64,000 nt of DNA from the NCBI GenBank assembly GCA_036583965.1, contig JAZBQD010000034.1, positions 186,001-250,000 of the forward strand, read 5' to 3'. Under the pieces are notes generated by a model. It ran no database searches and was not told the origin of the DNA. It was given only the letters and a program-made list of their open reading frames with translations. Origin of the DNA: Prunella strophiata. Lineage: Eukaryota > Chordata > Aves > Passeriformes > Prunellidae. Within the stretch, counting starts at the first letter, position 1; each line of letters starts with the position of its first letter. A program made the translations under genes and the position numbers. Below are positions 37,800-46,293 of the stretch, piece by piece.

Positions 37800-37832
37800 C
37801 TAACCCTAACCCCTAACCCTAACCCTAACCCA
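37800..37832. repeat. Interstitial telomeric repeat (CCCTAA)n
   Basis: About five units of CTAACC-type telomere repeat (TTAGGG on the minus strand), with one unit carrying an extra C. It is flanked by ordinary sequence, with GGTA before and CAAACTC after. Short interstitial telomeric tracts of this kind are usually attributed to repair of double-strand breaks rather than to old chromosome ends. Confidence 0.9.
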
Positions 37833-39090
37833 AACTCTTTGCTTCCAGTTGTTGTTGAAGGTAATTCTAAGGCCATCAGAAATGGTTTGGCTTGATCAGA
37901 GCAGGGCAATCTCAGGGGCTTTGCTGTCAGTTGCTGCCCTTGTTAAAATGCTGCTGTGGTACCAAATTGGTAATCTTCTCTTTGGGCTTGGTCCAGTTTC
38001 AAAGGTTTAAAGAAGAAGATAAAAACCCAGGAGGTTTGTATAGGGGCAAAATGACAGGTAGAAATGAGAGGAACAGTTTATCTGCATTGTGAACAGACAC
38101 TGTAGGGCCGAATCTTAGATGCACTCTTAAGGGGAGCTGTACAGGAAAATTTAACTAACAAATAGATACTGTTTGGTGCTTTTCCTGTTGCTATTATGAT
38201 TCCTACTTTCTGATGCACGTGTGAGTTCACTTTGAGATCTCTCCTTGTTTGCTGGGAGCAGAAGGGAGGTGCTGCTCACAAGTTAGGTGATGGCACTGGC
38301 ATGAGCCATTTATCTGTGTGGTCCCCAGCATTTTGCCAAACACATTACATGCCAGAAGCATCTTGATGCCCAGTTCTACAGCAGTTCAAACTTTATCTAG
38401 TGCCAGAGTATGCCAGGCTCCCAGCCTGGAGGAAGGAGGAATACAGGCAGCAGTGCCCCTACTGCTCTGCATGTGAATGGCTGAATTGGATAGTGGTATG
38501 TGGATGTTCTCCTCCCAGAACACTCCTGCATTTCTTTGTTGAGAGGAGTAGTTTCCTGCACAGTGGATTGCTCAGGCTCAAAAAAAGACCAACTGAAAAT
38601 TATATTGAGAGTTTGTTACAAATATGATCTATTGCTGTAAGAAGGTTTCAAGTAGAAAACACACAGCCTGCAGCTTTGTTCTGTTGGCTTGCCCAGGCTA
38701 AATAAATTTTGATTAGAGTTTATTGGAGTAGGTTTTCTTTTCTCTCTCTCTCCCCCTGTCTCTCCCCAAAGACACTGTTATTGGTGGATTAGGCTGTTCA
38801 GAAAACAGCTGGGAAGTGCTCTAGGTTTAAAAAATTGCCCTTTTCTGCCGGAAAAAAAGAAAGAGGAAACCTCATGTAGCCTCCAGGAATTAGGGTGCAG
38901 AGCAACCAATAACTCAGTAACAGAAGTGTCATAAGGAAAAGCAGAGTCTGTGGAAAGTCCCTAGTGGGGACTTTCCAGGGGTGGGAGAGGCCTCCTGACT
39001 GGACCAGTGCACAGAGCAAGGGCATTTCTCTGCCCCACATAGAATAAAGCAGAACTTGGACTTTACCTCTTGAATCCAAGCAGGGAGAGT
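37833..39090. other. No gene recognised
   Basis: No exon or RNA gene is seen. A CT-rich tract lies at about 38740-38768. An open frame of 93 codons on the minus strand (38798-39079) shows no recognisable domain. Confidence 0.55.
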
Positions 39091-39515
39091 CACAGAATTA
39101 TAGAATGGTTTGAGTTGGAAAGGGACTTTAAAGAGCATGTAGTTCCAGACTCCTTGCCATGGCAGGGACACCTCCCACTGTCCCAGGCTGCTCCAAGCCC
39201 TGTCCAGCCTGGCCTTGGGACACTGCCAGGGATCCAGGGGCAGCCACAGCTGCTCTGGGCACCCTGTGCCAGGGCCTCCCCACCTCCCAGGGAAGATTTT
39301 TTTCCTAATATCTAATCTAAACCTACTCTCAATTTGACCCTGTTCCCCCTTTGTCCTGTAACTCCAGGCTCTCAGAAGTTACCCCATCTTTTGTGTAAGT
39401 TCCCTACAGGCACTGGAAGGTCACAACTAGGTCCCTGAAGCCTTCTCTTTTCTAGAATGGACAATCCTAATTTTCTCAGCCATTCCTTATAGGAAAGGTG
39501 CTCCATCACTCTGAG
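39091..39515 (-). mobile_element. CR1 LINE, 3' end, 5'-truncated
   Basis: On the plus strand the start CACAGAATTATAGAATGG is the reverse complement of the CR1 3' end with its ATTCTATG-like terminal repeat. It is followed by blocks such as TTGGAAAGGGAC, the CCATGGCAGGGACACC stretch and GTGCCAGGGCCTCCCCACC, all diagnostic of the CR1 3' region. It extends to about 39515 (AAAGGTGCTCCATCACTCTG), longer than most CR1 stubs here. Only non-coding and extreme 3' sequence is present. CR1 is the dominant bird LINE. Confidence 0.92.
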
Positions 39516-39881
39516 GAAGGGAGGATGCCTTGGCATGTCAAAGAGTTGGCCTGCTCTGGAAATGCAGCTTTCTTAAAAAAAAAAAAAAAAAGGAAAAAAA
39601 AAATCAATTTCTGTGGAACATTTTTGTTTTCTACAAAACAGATCTTTTAACAAGAAAAATAAATAATGTATTTGTTAATTGGTTATGTTGGTAGATCAGC
39701 TGAGAGCAGCAGCAAACCAGAAAAGAGATAAAAGTGAACTGTGAGAAATCCCCTTTCCAAACAGAAATAAAAGTAAATTTCAACTTATGTGATACTTATT
39801 GGCATTCAGCCCAGCTAATTTCATTTTTAGTAGGAGCAGAGATTTTAAACCTGACTGAAAATAAGATCAAATTACTTCCTT
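39516..39881. other. No gene; A-rich tracts
   Basis: It contains two adjacent A runs (39575-39602, with two Gs between) and otherwise AT-rich sequence up to the target duplication of ERV-B. Confidence 0.6.
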
Positions 39882-39885
39882 CTTT

Positions 39886-40476
39886 TGAATACTAAAATAT
39901 GAATATAGATCTAATATCTATATTCAACTATGACAGACAAAGACTCTCTAACAGTTTAAAGTTAGAAAGTGTATGTTTATTGCAGCACTGGGTAGTGTGT
40001 GGGATCGGTCCCAACCCACACTATGAGTTTTATCAATCATTACAAAGCCTTTTATTTACAAAAGTGTTGAATACACAAAATACAAATGCATATTCATACC
40101 CCTGTCACTTCCTCTGCCCCGCTTCCCGTGCAAATTGGAAAAAAGGCTATTAAGGCATATGTAGTTTGTTCCCTGAAATGGGTCGGGGGTCTCTTTTGGA
40201 GAGGGGTGTCCAGAAATGAGCAAGTAAAAAGAGTCTTCCTCGCTCTGACCTTTCTACCTTTTTGTATATGTGACAAAACTAAATCCCAATGCTTCCTTAT
40301 GTTCGATGGGTGAGGAAGCCTGTTCTTCATGATATTGACAAGTAGTGAAAAATGATGTCTGGATAGCTTATCTAAGTCTGGCTTCTGTTACCTGTAAACA
40401 AAAGCTTATCTTCCTACTTTAGCTAACTCAGCAACCATTGTCTTAAAATCTTCAATTCTTTGAAACTAATGTCTCA
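39886..40476 (-). mobile_element. ERV-B 3' LTR
   Basis: It begins TGAGACATTAG and ends AGTATTCA on the minus strand. It has a TAAATAAAAGG TATA-like element at about 40049-40059 and AATAAA at 39976-39981. A perfect inverted repeat (39901-39925) lies near the U5 end. Compared with the 5' LTR I count 18 substitutions and two single-base indels, of which ten substitutions fall in 39982-40008. Confidence 0.93.
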
Positions 40477-40494
40477 TTTCCCCACTTCTTCTTT
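40477..40494 (-). promoter_or_regulatory. ERV-B polypurine tract
   Basis: The minus strand reads AAGAAGAAGTGGGGAAA directly before the 3' LTR start TGAG. This is the expected site and composition for the plus-strand primer. Confidence 0.75.
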
Positions 40495-40611
40495 GAAATA
40501 AGTAAATTCTTTTAGTTAGTATACAGAGTCTTCTTCATCTATCCAAGTCGCACTGCTAGTGTCTCTCAAGACCAAGCCATACGCCTTTGATAGTGATGTT
40601 AAAGCTGCTAC

Positions 40612-40748
40612 TCATCGTAGCATCCTCCAATTCCAAACAAGTACTACAACAGATAACACCAAACTTATGCTAACTAAAATAAGCAACACAACTATAGGGT
40701 GGATTAAGGCATTCAGTATGCCAGTTGCTGTTGGTGACCATCCAAAAA
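40612..40748 (-). pseudogene. ERV-B env remnant: membrane-spanning C-terminal end
   Basis: An open stretch of about 45 codons ends in TGA at 40612-40614. It encodes a small segment with a GWSPTATG start, a long strongly hydrophobic run of about 24 residues and a very short WNWRMLR tail. That is what is expected of the transmembrane subunit's anchor. It is not preceded by any other env sequence and follows RT directly, so the rest of env and most of pol have been deleted. In an intact virus this segment would anchor the envelope spike. The remnant could not do so usefully. Confidence 0.65.
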
Positions 40749-41184
40749 GCACATCCCACCAATGGTGAGACAAATGTTAAACGGGTTAATAGTGTATAAG
40801 GGTTGGCAACTACTGGGTGTAAGTCTTCAGTTACCTTGTTAACACCCTCAAATCTTGTACTAATCTGTATGATCCATCAGGCTTTTTCACTGGTAAAATA
40901 GGAGTATTAAAATCAGATTGACATTCTCTCAGCAATCCTTTCTGCAAAAAGTTTTCAATGATTGGACTGATCCCTTCTCTATCTTCTTTCTTTAGAGGGT
41001 AATTTTTAACTCTCACTGGTTGTCCTCCCTCTTTGAGCCTGATTTGCACCGGCAGTGCATTCTTAGCTCTTCCTGGTGTATCAGAAGCCCACACCCCAGG
41101 AAATACCTGATCCATTATTTTCTTAAAGTTTTCTTCTTCATTTGCAACTTCAATTTCTTTGGTCATTAGCATTAAACTTAACAA
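40749..41184 (-). pseudogene. ERV-B reverse transcriptase, N-terminal fragment
   Basis: The frame at 40831-41184 gives the start of RT, with KNYPLKKEDREG, NTPILPVKKPDGSY and LVQDLR. After a one-base frame change the sequence goes on through VNKVTEDLHPVVANPYTLL (40787-40850) and then loses similarity. The catalytic aspartates, YVDD box, thumb, RNase H and integrase are all missing. It directly follows the protease. The break point lies between about 40745 and 40786, next to the env remnant. Confidence 0.85.
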
Positions 41185-41546
41185 TTGTGTACATATTGTT
41201 GGTCTTTTACCTCCAAACTAATCTCCCCATTTTTGAATATTATTCTTGCTTCCATCTCCTCTAGCAGATCCCTGCCCAAAAGTGCAGATGGAGCATTAGG
41301 CATGTATAAGAATCGATGAATTCCCCACTGTTTCCCCAATTTATATTTCAGTGGTTTACAAAAATAAGCTCTTTCAGATTGGCCAGTTGCCCCCTTTACC
41401 ATAACATAATCATTGGTTACAGGTATTAGGGCTTTAGTCAGCACTGAAAATGTCGCCCCTGTGTCTAGTAAAAATTTCACTTCTTTCTCCTTGTTCCCCA
41501 GTTTAATTATAACCAGAGGGTCCCCTAGAGTCCCCTCCGATCCTCC
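41185..41546 (-). pseudogene. ERV-B aspartic protease
   Basis: The active-site loop is intact: FLLDTGATFSVL, with the aspartate at 41463-41465. About 60 residues later comes APSALLGRDLLEEM, the usual protease C-terminal motif. The frame is open from the gag stop at 41547 to about 41178. This is the best-preserved gene of the element, though it is cut off from a functional pol. It would release Gag and Pol proteins from their precursor. Confidence 0.88.
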
Positions 41547-41549
41547 TCA
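41547..41549 (-). other. Gag opal stop at the gag-pro junction (ERV-B)
   Basis: TGA lies in frame both with about 24 open codons of the gag 3' end upstream (41550-41622) and with the protease downstream (28 codons to the active-site aspartate). Its context is GAC, TGA, GGAGGA. The position equals that of the readthrough stop of gammaretroviruses, but the codon is UGA and not UAG. Whether UGA is original or a mutation of UAG cannot be told from one copy. Confidence 0.6.
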
Positions 41550-42495
41550 GTCCTCCTTTACATGAGCAACCACTTTTTCTCCTTTCCAATTGCCTTTTCT
41601 TTGTTCATCACCCCTTTTATTCTGGGCACTGTTTTTTCCAGTGGCCAAATTTCTTGCAAAATGCACATTGATCCTTTCCCAGTCGGGGTGGTCCTTGTTT
41701 CGGTGGACCCTGCCCACGTTTCCCTTTTTCTCATTTTTTTTACTACTGCAACCAATTTCTTTCTTTTTTTTTTTTTTTTTCTTTCTTTCACTTGTTTATA
41801 TCCCTCTTCCTGATTACTAAAAACTCTCCACGCCTCATCCAATAAGGTCTCTAAGTTCCGGCTGCTCGGGTCTCGAATCTTCTGGAGTTTTTGTCTGATG
41901 TCTCCTGTAGATTGACCTAAAAATAGATTTATTAATTGCTGCTTCCCCTCATCAGATCCAGGATCTAAGGTGGTGTATCAGCATATGGCATCTCACAGAT
42001 GGTCTAAAAATTCAGAAGGTGTTTGAGAGGAGCCCTGTTTGATAGCATATAAGGCTGACCAGTTTATGGTTTTAGGGATTGCTCTTTCCAGCCGTTTTAC
42101 TATCAGTTCCTGGTATTTTCTTAACCGCTTTAACCCTTCATCATCATTAGGGTTCCAGCCTGGGTCTTGCAAAGGAAATACATCTTTAATATCTTCTTTA
42201 GTTATTCTACAATTATCTTCAGCCAAATCCCCAGCTACTTTCAGAACTAATTGCTTCTCTGTCTCTGTTAAAGCATCTAGTAATAGCCCGAGATCTGCCC
42301 AATCAGGGAAATACTGCTTGATCATAAACTTCATTCTCTTAGTAACCCCTATTGGATCACTCCTATAGCCTTTAGCAATATTTTCCCAAACTTCTAAATC
42401 CATTGTAGAAAAGGGAACTTTATTCAGTTTTGTTTCCCCATCAGGGGTCACTGCTTGAACCCAGCTCTTAACAAACCACACAATTAAATACAATC
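41550..42495 (-). pseudogene. ERV-B gag: capsid and nucleocapsid, broken
   Basis: The capsid frame is open at 41993-42493, with VPFSTMDLEVWENIAKGY near its start and a major-homology-like QGSSQTPSEFLDHL at its end. Two TGA codons follow, and the same frame then continues to about 41770, where an A-rich lysine tract (20 or so bases nearly all A) marks a frame change. The zinc knuckle CAFCKKFGHWKKQC is complete at 41626-41667 (Cys, two, Cys, four, His, four, Cys). A TAA follows two codons later in that frame, while the gag end reads on in the next frame to the opal stop. This Gag differs clearly from ERV-A Gag, so the two proviruses are separate lineages. Confidence 0.88.
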
Positions 42496-42591
42496 CCCAG
42501 AGAGCAGTTACAGTCTCCCGAAGTAGGCTCTCAGGCTCTCAGTCCCTATATTTCCTGCTCCTGGGCTTATATTTTTAAGCAGGGTGGTTTG

Positions 42592-42793
42592 GGGGTTTTT
42601 TTTTTTTTTTTTGTTTGTTTGTTTGTTTGTTTTTTTGGTGGTTTTTTTTTGGTTGTTTTTTTTTTTGGTTTTTTTTTGGTTTTTTTTTTTGTTTTTTTTT
42701 TTTTTTTGTTTGTTTTGGTTTTTTTTTTTTGTTTGTTTGTTTGTTGGTTTTTTTTTTTTTTGTTTTGGTTTGGTTTGGGTTGTTTTTTTTTTT
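42592..42793. repeat. A-rich low-complexity expansion (minus strand)
   Basis: About 200 bases of T with G interruptions on the plus strand (CAAA and CCAAA units on the minus strand), including a (GTTT)n run at 42613-42631. It lies upstream of the ERV-B capsid, in what should be leader or the matrix/p12 part of gag. Long phenylalanine- or lysine-rich open frames here are artefacts. Confidence 0.9.
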
Positions 42794-43594
42794 TCCCTAT
42801 ATGCTCACTACACACATACACACGCCACGGGAGGGGAAAACTCCTCTAAAGAATAACAACACCACACAATTCAATACTCTGTTCAAAACACTTATACAAT
42901 TTAACAACACATTTGTCATAAAATCCTGAGACACAGCACAAAACCTGCGAGAGAGAGGAAGGGGGGGGAACTTAACTTCCAAACCCACAGTGTCCTTCTC
43001 TGCAGTTAGAGCTTAATTATAACATCACTTCACATATCAACAATCTTACACCTCACAAACAACCCAGTATTTTCATTTACAATCAAGACAAACCTCTAAA
43101 ATCAAAACCTTTTGGAGGTGAATAAAAACATAGTCCCAGGCTACAAAACCTGAATCCCTCCGCCGGTCACCGAGGCTGTGCCGGGCGTAACTTCGAACCT
43201 CTCACACACTGTAAAAGGAGCCTGCTCCTTTTACACACAGAACAAACAGCTTATTCACTCACAATTGTTTTTACTTAACAACACACTGGTTAAAATCCCA
43301 CAATCAGTTACACAGTCAGAACTCACACAACGCCTCCCTGTGACACACACCAATCACGGTAGGAGCACTCCAGATCCTTCCGCTCTCCCGGGCACAAATG
43401 CAAATATCCCGCCGCTGGTCAGGCGGGGATTTCAAAGCTCTTTCCTAACAAACCTTAAAGCACTTATCCCAAAAAGCACACAAATCAAGGCTCTTACAAT
43501 GCAAATTCACATAAATCACAACACATAGCACATTAATGATTTTACTGCCTGAACACACACACACTACAGCCAAAACACTGGGACGTTAATCACA
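42794..43594 (-). other. ERV-B leader or degenerate 5' gag, no readable frame
   Basis: Between the A-rich tract and the nested LTR I see no open frame with gag similarity, though the 5' part of gag might be expected here. The plus strand is rich in ACAC-type words. It contains a near-perfect palindrome listed separately. It may be an untranslated leader or a decayed matrix region. Confidence 0.45.
43211..43234. repeat. 11-bp inverted repeat with 2-base centre
   Basis: GTAAAAGGAGC, CT, GCTCCTTTTAC: perfect 11-base arms in the ERV-B leader region. As RNA it would form a short hairpin, though the 2-base loop would force the ends of the stem to open. Its role is unknown. Confidence 0.85.
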
Positions 43595-43599
43595 GTCTC

Positions 43600-44229
43600 T
43601 GTGAAAAATGCATATTACATGATTGGCTTTTCACAAATATTATATGTATCATGTTGTATTAATTTTGTAGTGCTATATTGATGTTTTAATAATATCGTAG
43701 ATATAGTGTTATAGTTAAATTGTGGTTTTTGTAATTAAAGTAGAGACTATAGATGTAAGATTTTTTTACAGGAGGAATGGGGTATTCACACAGAGATAGC
43801 AGCCACAGGGCACCCAGATCTCCCAGGGAAGAGAGAATTTATGACTCTTATCAGAAGGAACCAAATCCTTCCTGCATTGCTGAGACTGTGAGACGCCGAG
43901 AGACTGAGAGTGAGAAGATGACAAAAACCAGATGAAAACCTTTGTTTTAAGTGGAATTTATGCATCATGCATGGGGTATATGAATATGCAACAGGTTACT
44001 GCTTTTAAGGGTTAATCCTTTGTTAAACGGGTGTGCTTTCAGGGCTTGATTAGCCCAGGAGGGCACCCGGACCGGTTCGTAAGTCTTTGTTTTTATTGTC
44101 TCATATTGGCCTATCTAAACTGTTTAAATTTTATTTACTCTAATTATATTACTATTTTTATAACCATCTTATTTCTATTAAACTTTTAAAATTAAAAAAA
44201 AAAAAAACAAGTGATTGGCGTTTTTCACA
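43600..44229 (+). mobile_element. 628-bp LTR family, copy 2, nested in the ERV-B leader
   Basis: The 630-bp element has ends TGTGAAAAATGC and GGCGTTTTTCACA, and a perfect 5-bp duplication GTCTC (43595-43599 and 44230-44234). It is similar over its whole length to 32585-33212 and 61136-61762 in reverse orientation. No retroviral genes lie inside, so it reads as a solo LTR. Five-base duplications are common in ERVL-like and some other groups. Because it sits in ERV-B it is the younger insertion. Orientation is tentative, as no strong TATA/AATAAA pair is seen. An A14 run lies near its end (44194-44207). Confidence 0.88.
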
Positions 44230-44369
44230 GTCTCCTGCCACCCGGTCTGAGACTGTCCGCGACCCAGAATTCACAAACCACAATCCCCGAGCCGCTCTCA
44301 ATCCACAAACTAGACAGGAGCCACAACTGGCTCCTAAACACAAGGCAGACGACTCTGCTGTCACCCGCT

Positions 44370-44485
44370 GTCCCACCTCGGGACACAGAAATAACCCAGA
44401 TGACGTTTGTCCCACCTCAGGACACAGGGATAACCCTGGTGCCATTTGTCCCACCTCAGTGACACAGGGATAACCTCGGCGCTAT
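44370..44485 (-). repeat. Three tandem 39-bp units in the ERV-B leader
   Basis: Units start at 44370, 44409 and 44448, each beginning GTCCCACCTC and containing GACACAG and ATAACC. The third has one extra base and diverges at its end. As 39 is divisible by three, a minus-strand frame starting Met-Gly-Gln at 44454 runs through them, but I see no matrix similarity and the nested LTR cuts it. Confidence 0.85.
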
Positions 44486-44632
44486 TACTGCCTCCTACCT
44501 GAAACACAAACAAGCGCTAATACCAGACTCCGCGGAACCTACAAAACCCATTCAGGCATCTGCTTCGCATAGGACGTCTCCAATATGTCTTACAAGCGGC
44601 CTTTATTCAAAAGTACCTGTTTCCAATATTAA

Positions 44633-44643
44633 ACATACCTTTT
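44633..44643 (-). promoter_or_regulatory. ERV-B leader splice-donor-like site
   Basis: The minus strand reads AAAAG then GTATGT, a good match to a splice donor, about 140 bases after the primer binding site. In gammaretroviruses the donor used for env mRNA lies in this part of the leader. Confidence 0.5.
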
Positions 44644-44775
44644 GTCGGTAGTTTCCACAGGTCCTGGTCTTTCTCCCCAGGGTATCAATGGGGTGCAGGA
44701 GTCCTCTCCCCAGAAAATTCTGGGTGGGTGCCCAGAGGTATCCCAGACCCCTCGGACCCCTCGGTCAGAGAGAGC

Positions 44776-44793
44776 AGTCCTTCGTGGTCGCCA
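44776..44793 (-). promoter_or_regulatory. ERV-B primer binding site, tRNA-Arg type
   Basis: On the minus strand TGGCGACCACGAAGGACT follows the 5' LTR after three bases (TTC). It is complementary to the 3' end of the vertebrate tRNA-Arg(CCG) as I remember that tRNA (ending in TTCGTGGTCG plus CCA), with one base missing from a run of G. Primer use by tRNA-Arg is known in some class I retroviruses. The position at the LTR edge makes the call firm. The tRNA identity is from recall. Confidence 0.8.
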
Positions 44794-44796
44794 GAA

Positions 44797-45387
44797 TGAA
44801 TTACTAAAATACGAATATAGATCTAATATCTATATTCAACTATGACAGACAAAGACTCTCTAACAGTTTAAAGTTAGAAAGTGTATGTTTATTACGACGC
44901 CAGGTAGTTCGTGGGATCATTCCCAACCCACACTATGAGTTTTATCAATCATTACAAAGCCTTTTATTTACAAAAGTGTTGAATACACAAAATACAAATG
45001 CATATTCATACCCCTGTCACTTCCTCTGCCCCCCTTCCCATGCAAATTGGAAAAAAGGCTATTAAGCATATGTAGTTTGTTCCCTGAAATGGGTCAGGGG
45101 TCTCTTTTGGGGAGGGGTGTCCAGAAATGAGCAAGTAAAAAGAGTCTTCCTCGCTCTGACCTTTCTACCTTTTTGTATATGTGACAATACTAAATCCCCC
45201 TGCTTCCTTATGTTCGATGGGTGAGGAAGCCTGTTCTTCATGATATTGACAAGTAGTGAAAAATGATGTCTGGATAGCTTATCTAAGTCTGGCTTCTGTT
45301 ACCTGTAAACAAAAGCTTATCTTCCTACTTTAGCTAACTCAGCAACCATTGTCTTAAAATCTTCAATTCTTTGAAACTAATGTCTCA
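44797..45387 (-). mobile_element. ERV-B 5' LTR
   Basis: It begins TGAGACATTAG at 45387 and ends AGTAATTCA on the minus strand, next to the primer binding site. A TAAATAAAAGG TATA-like element lies at about 44960-44970 and AATAAA at 44888-44893, with the U5 inverted repeat at 44813-44837. It should have been the viral promoter. Differences from the 3' LTR are concentrated in 44894-44920. Confidence 0.93.
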
Positions 45388-45391
45388 CTTT

Positions 45392-46168
45392 TTACCCTCT
45401 GTCCCAGTCCATTTCCATCAGGTAGTGTTTCTTTCTTTTGCCTTCTGTACTAAACCATTGTTTCTTGCTCTAAATTATAATAACTTATGTCTGGACTGTC
45501 CCAAAGGTGGTTTGATTTCCATCGTAATTGGATTTGATATTTCAGTAAATTCTTAACCTCCTCTCAGGAGTGTTTAGGCTCACTGAGAATTTCAGTAAGG
45601 CCTGTGAGATGCTAAAGTGAAGTTCAATAATGAAAAGAAAAGTATAAGATTTATTTTGGATGGGGGTACCTGAGAAAAGCTGTGGATGTCAGTGATGCTA
45701 ATTATATTGCTAAGGAATTGATACTTCTAAAATATTAACAAATATTAGAATATTAGTATATTAGAATACTCATAATGAAAACAGCTTCACTCAGACCTTT
45801 AGGGACACCTTGCTACACAGCAAAGCTTTAGTGAAGTCATTAAGAAAACCATTTACAGCTTTCACAAGTATCTGTGGGACTGATCCTGCTATGAACAGCA
45901 ACACAGGGTCCACTGTGCAGCTCAGGAGAGTCCCCTCTGATCACACAGACAGCCTTGGACTCGCAGCATCATATCAGTGCTTAATGTAGCTGGACAAGAG
46001 TGTCCTGGGAGAAAGTAACATAAAGCATCAACTGAAGATAGAAGTACACAAATGGTTAAAAAAACCGTAACTGAAACAGCAAGCTGGATTTCAGACTTTC
46101 AGAGGAGTATTATTAATACAGTAGCTTAATAATTACAATAGTAATATAAGGTTTTACTTTCACACAGG
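45392..46168. other. No gene recognised
   Basis: Unannotated AT-rich DNA beyond the ERV-B target duplication. No exon or repeat is recognised. Confidence 0.6.
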
Positions 46169-46186
46169 TCTATCTATCTGTCTGTC

Positions 46187-46272
<86 letters not shown>

Positions 46273-46293
46273 ATCTCACTATCTATCTGTCTT
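46169..46293. repeat. Compound tetranucleotide microsatellite
   Basis: TCTA/TCTG units, then (TATG)n to about 46220, then roughly 13 TCTA units to 46272, then degenerate TCTA/TCTG units. Such long pure tracts are normally length-variable between individuals. Confidence 0.97.

Larger units (their letters stand above)
39886..45387 (-). mobile_element. ERV-B: gammaretrovirus-like provirus with paired LTRs and a large internal deletion
   Basis: Two 591-bp LTRs in the same direction bound 4.3 kb of internal sequence, flanked by a 4-bp duplication CTTT (39882-39885 and 45388-45391). Internal order on the minus strand is a tRNA-Arg-type primer site, leader with splice donor, gag, stop codon, pro, the start of RT, then directly the last part of env and a polypurine tract. 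A 4-bp duplication fits gammaretroviruses. Most of pol and env is gone. A 630-bp LTR is nested in the leader and an A-rich expansion lies in the leader/gag region. LTR similarity (about 97 percent overall by my count) suggests a fairly recent insertion compared with other elements here. Confidence 0.93.

Noticed and set aside
42567..42929. Phenylalanine-rich (plus) and lysine-rich (minus) open frames
   Set aside because: These are translations of a low-complexity T/A tract, not proteins.
46169..46293. Regular tetranucleotide array considered as a regulatory or protein-coding repeat
   Set aside because: It is a standard TATG/TCTA microsatellite.
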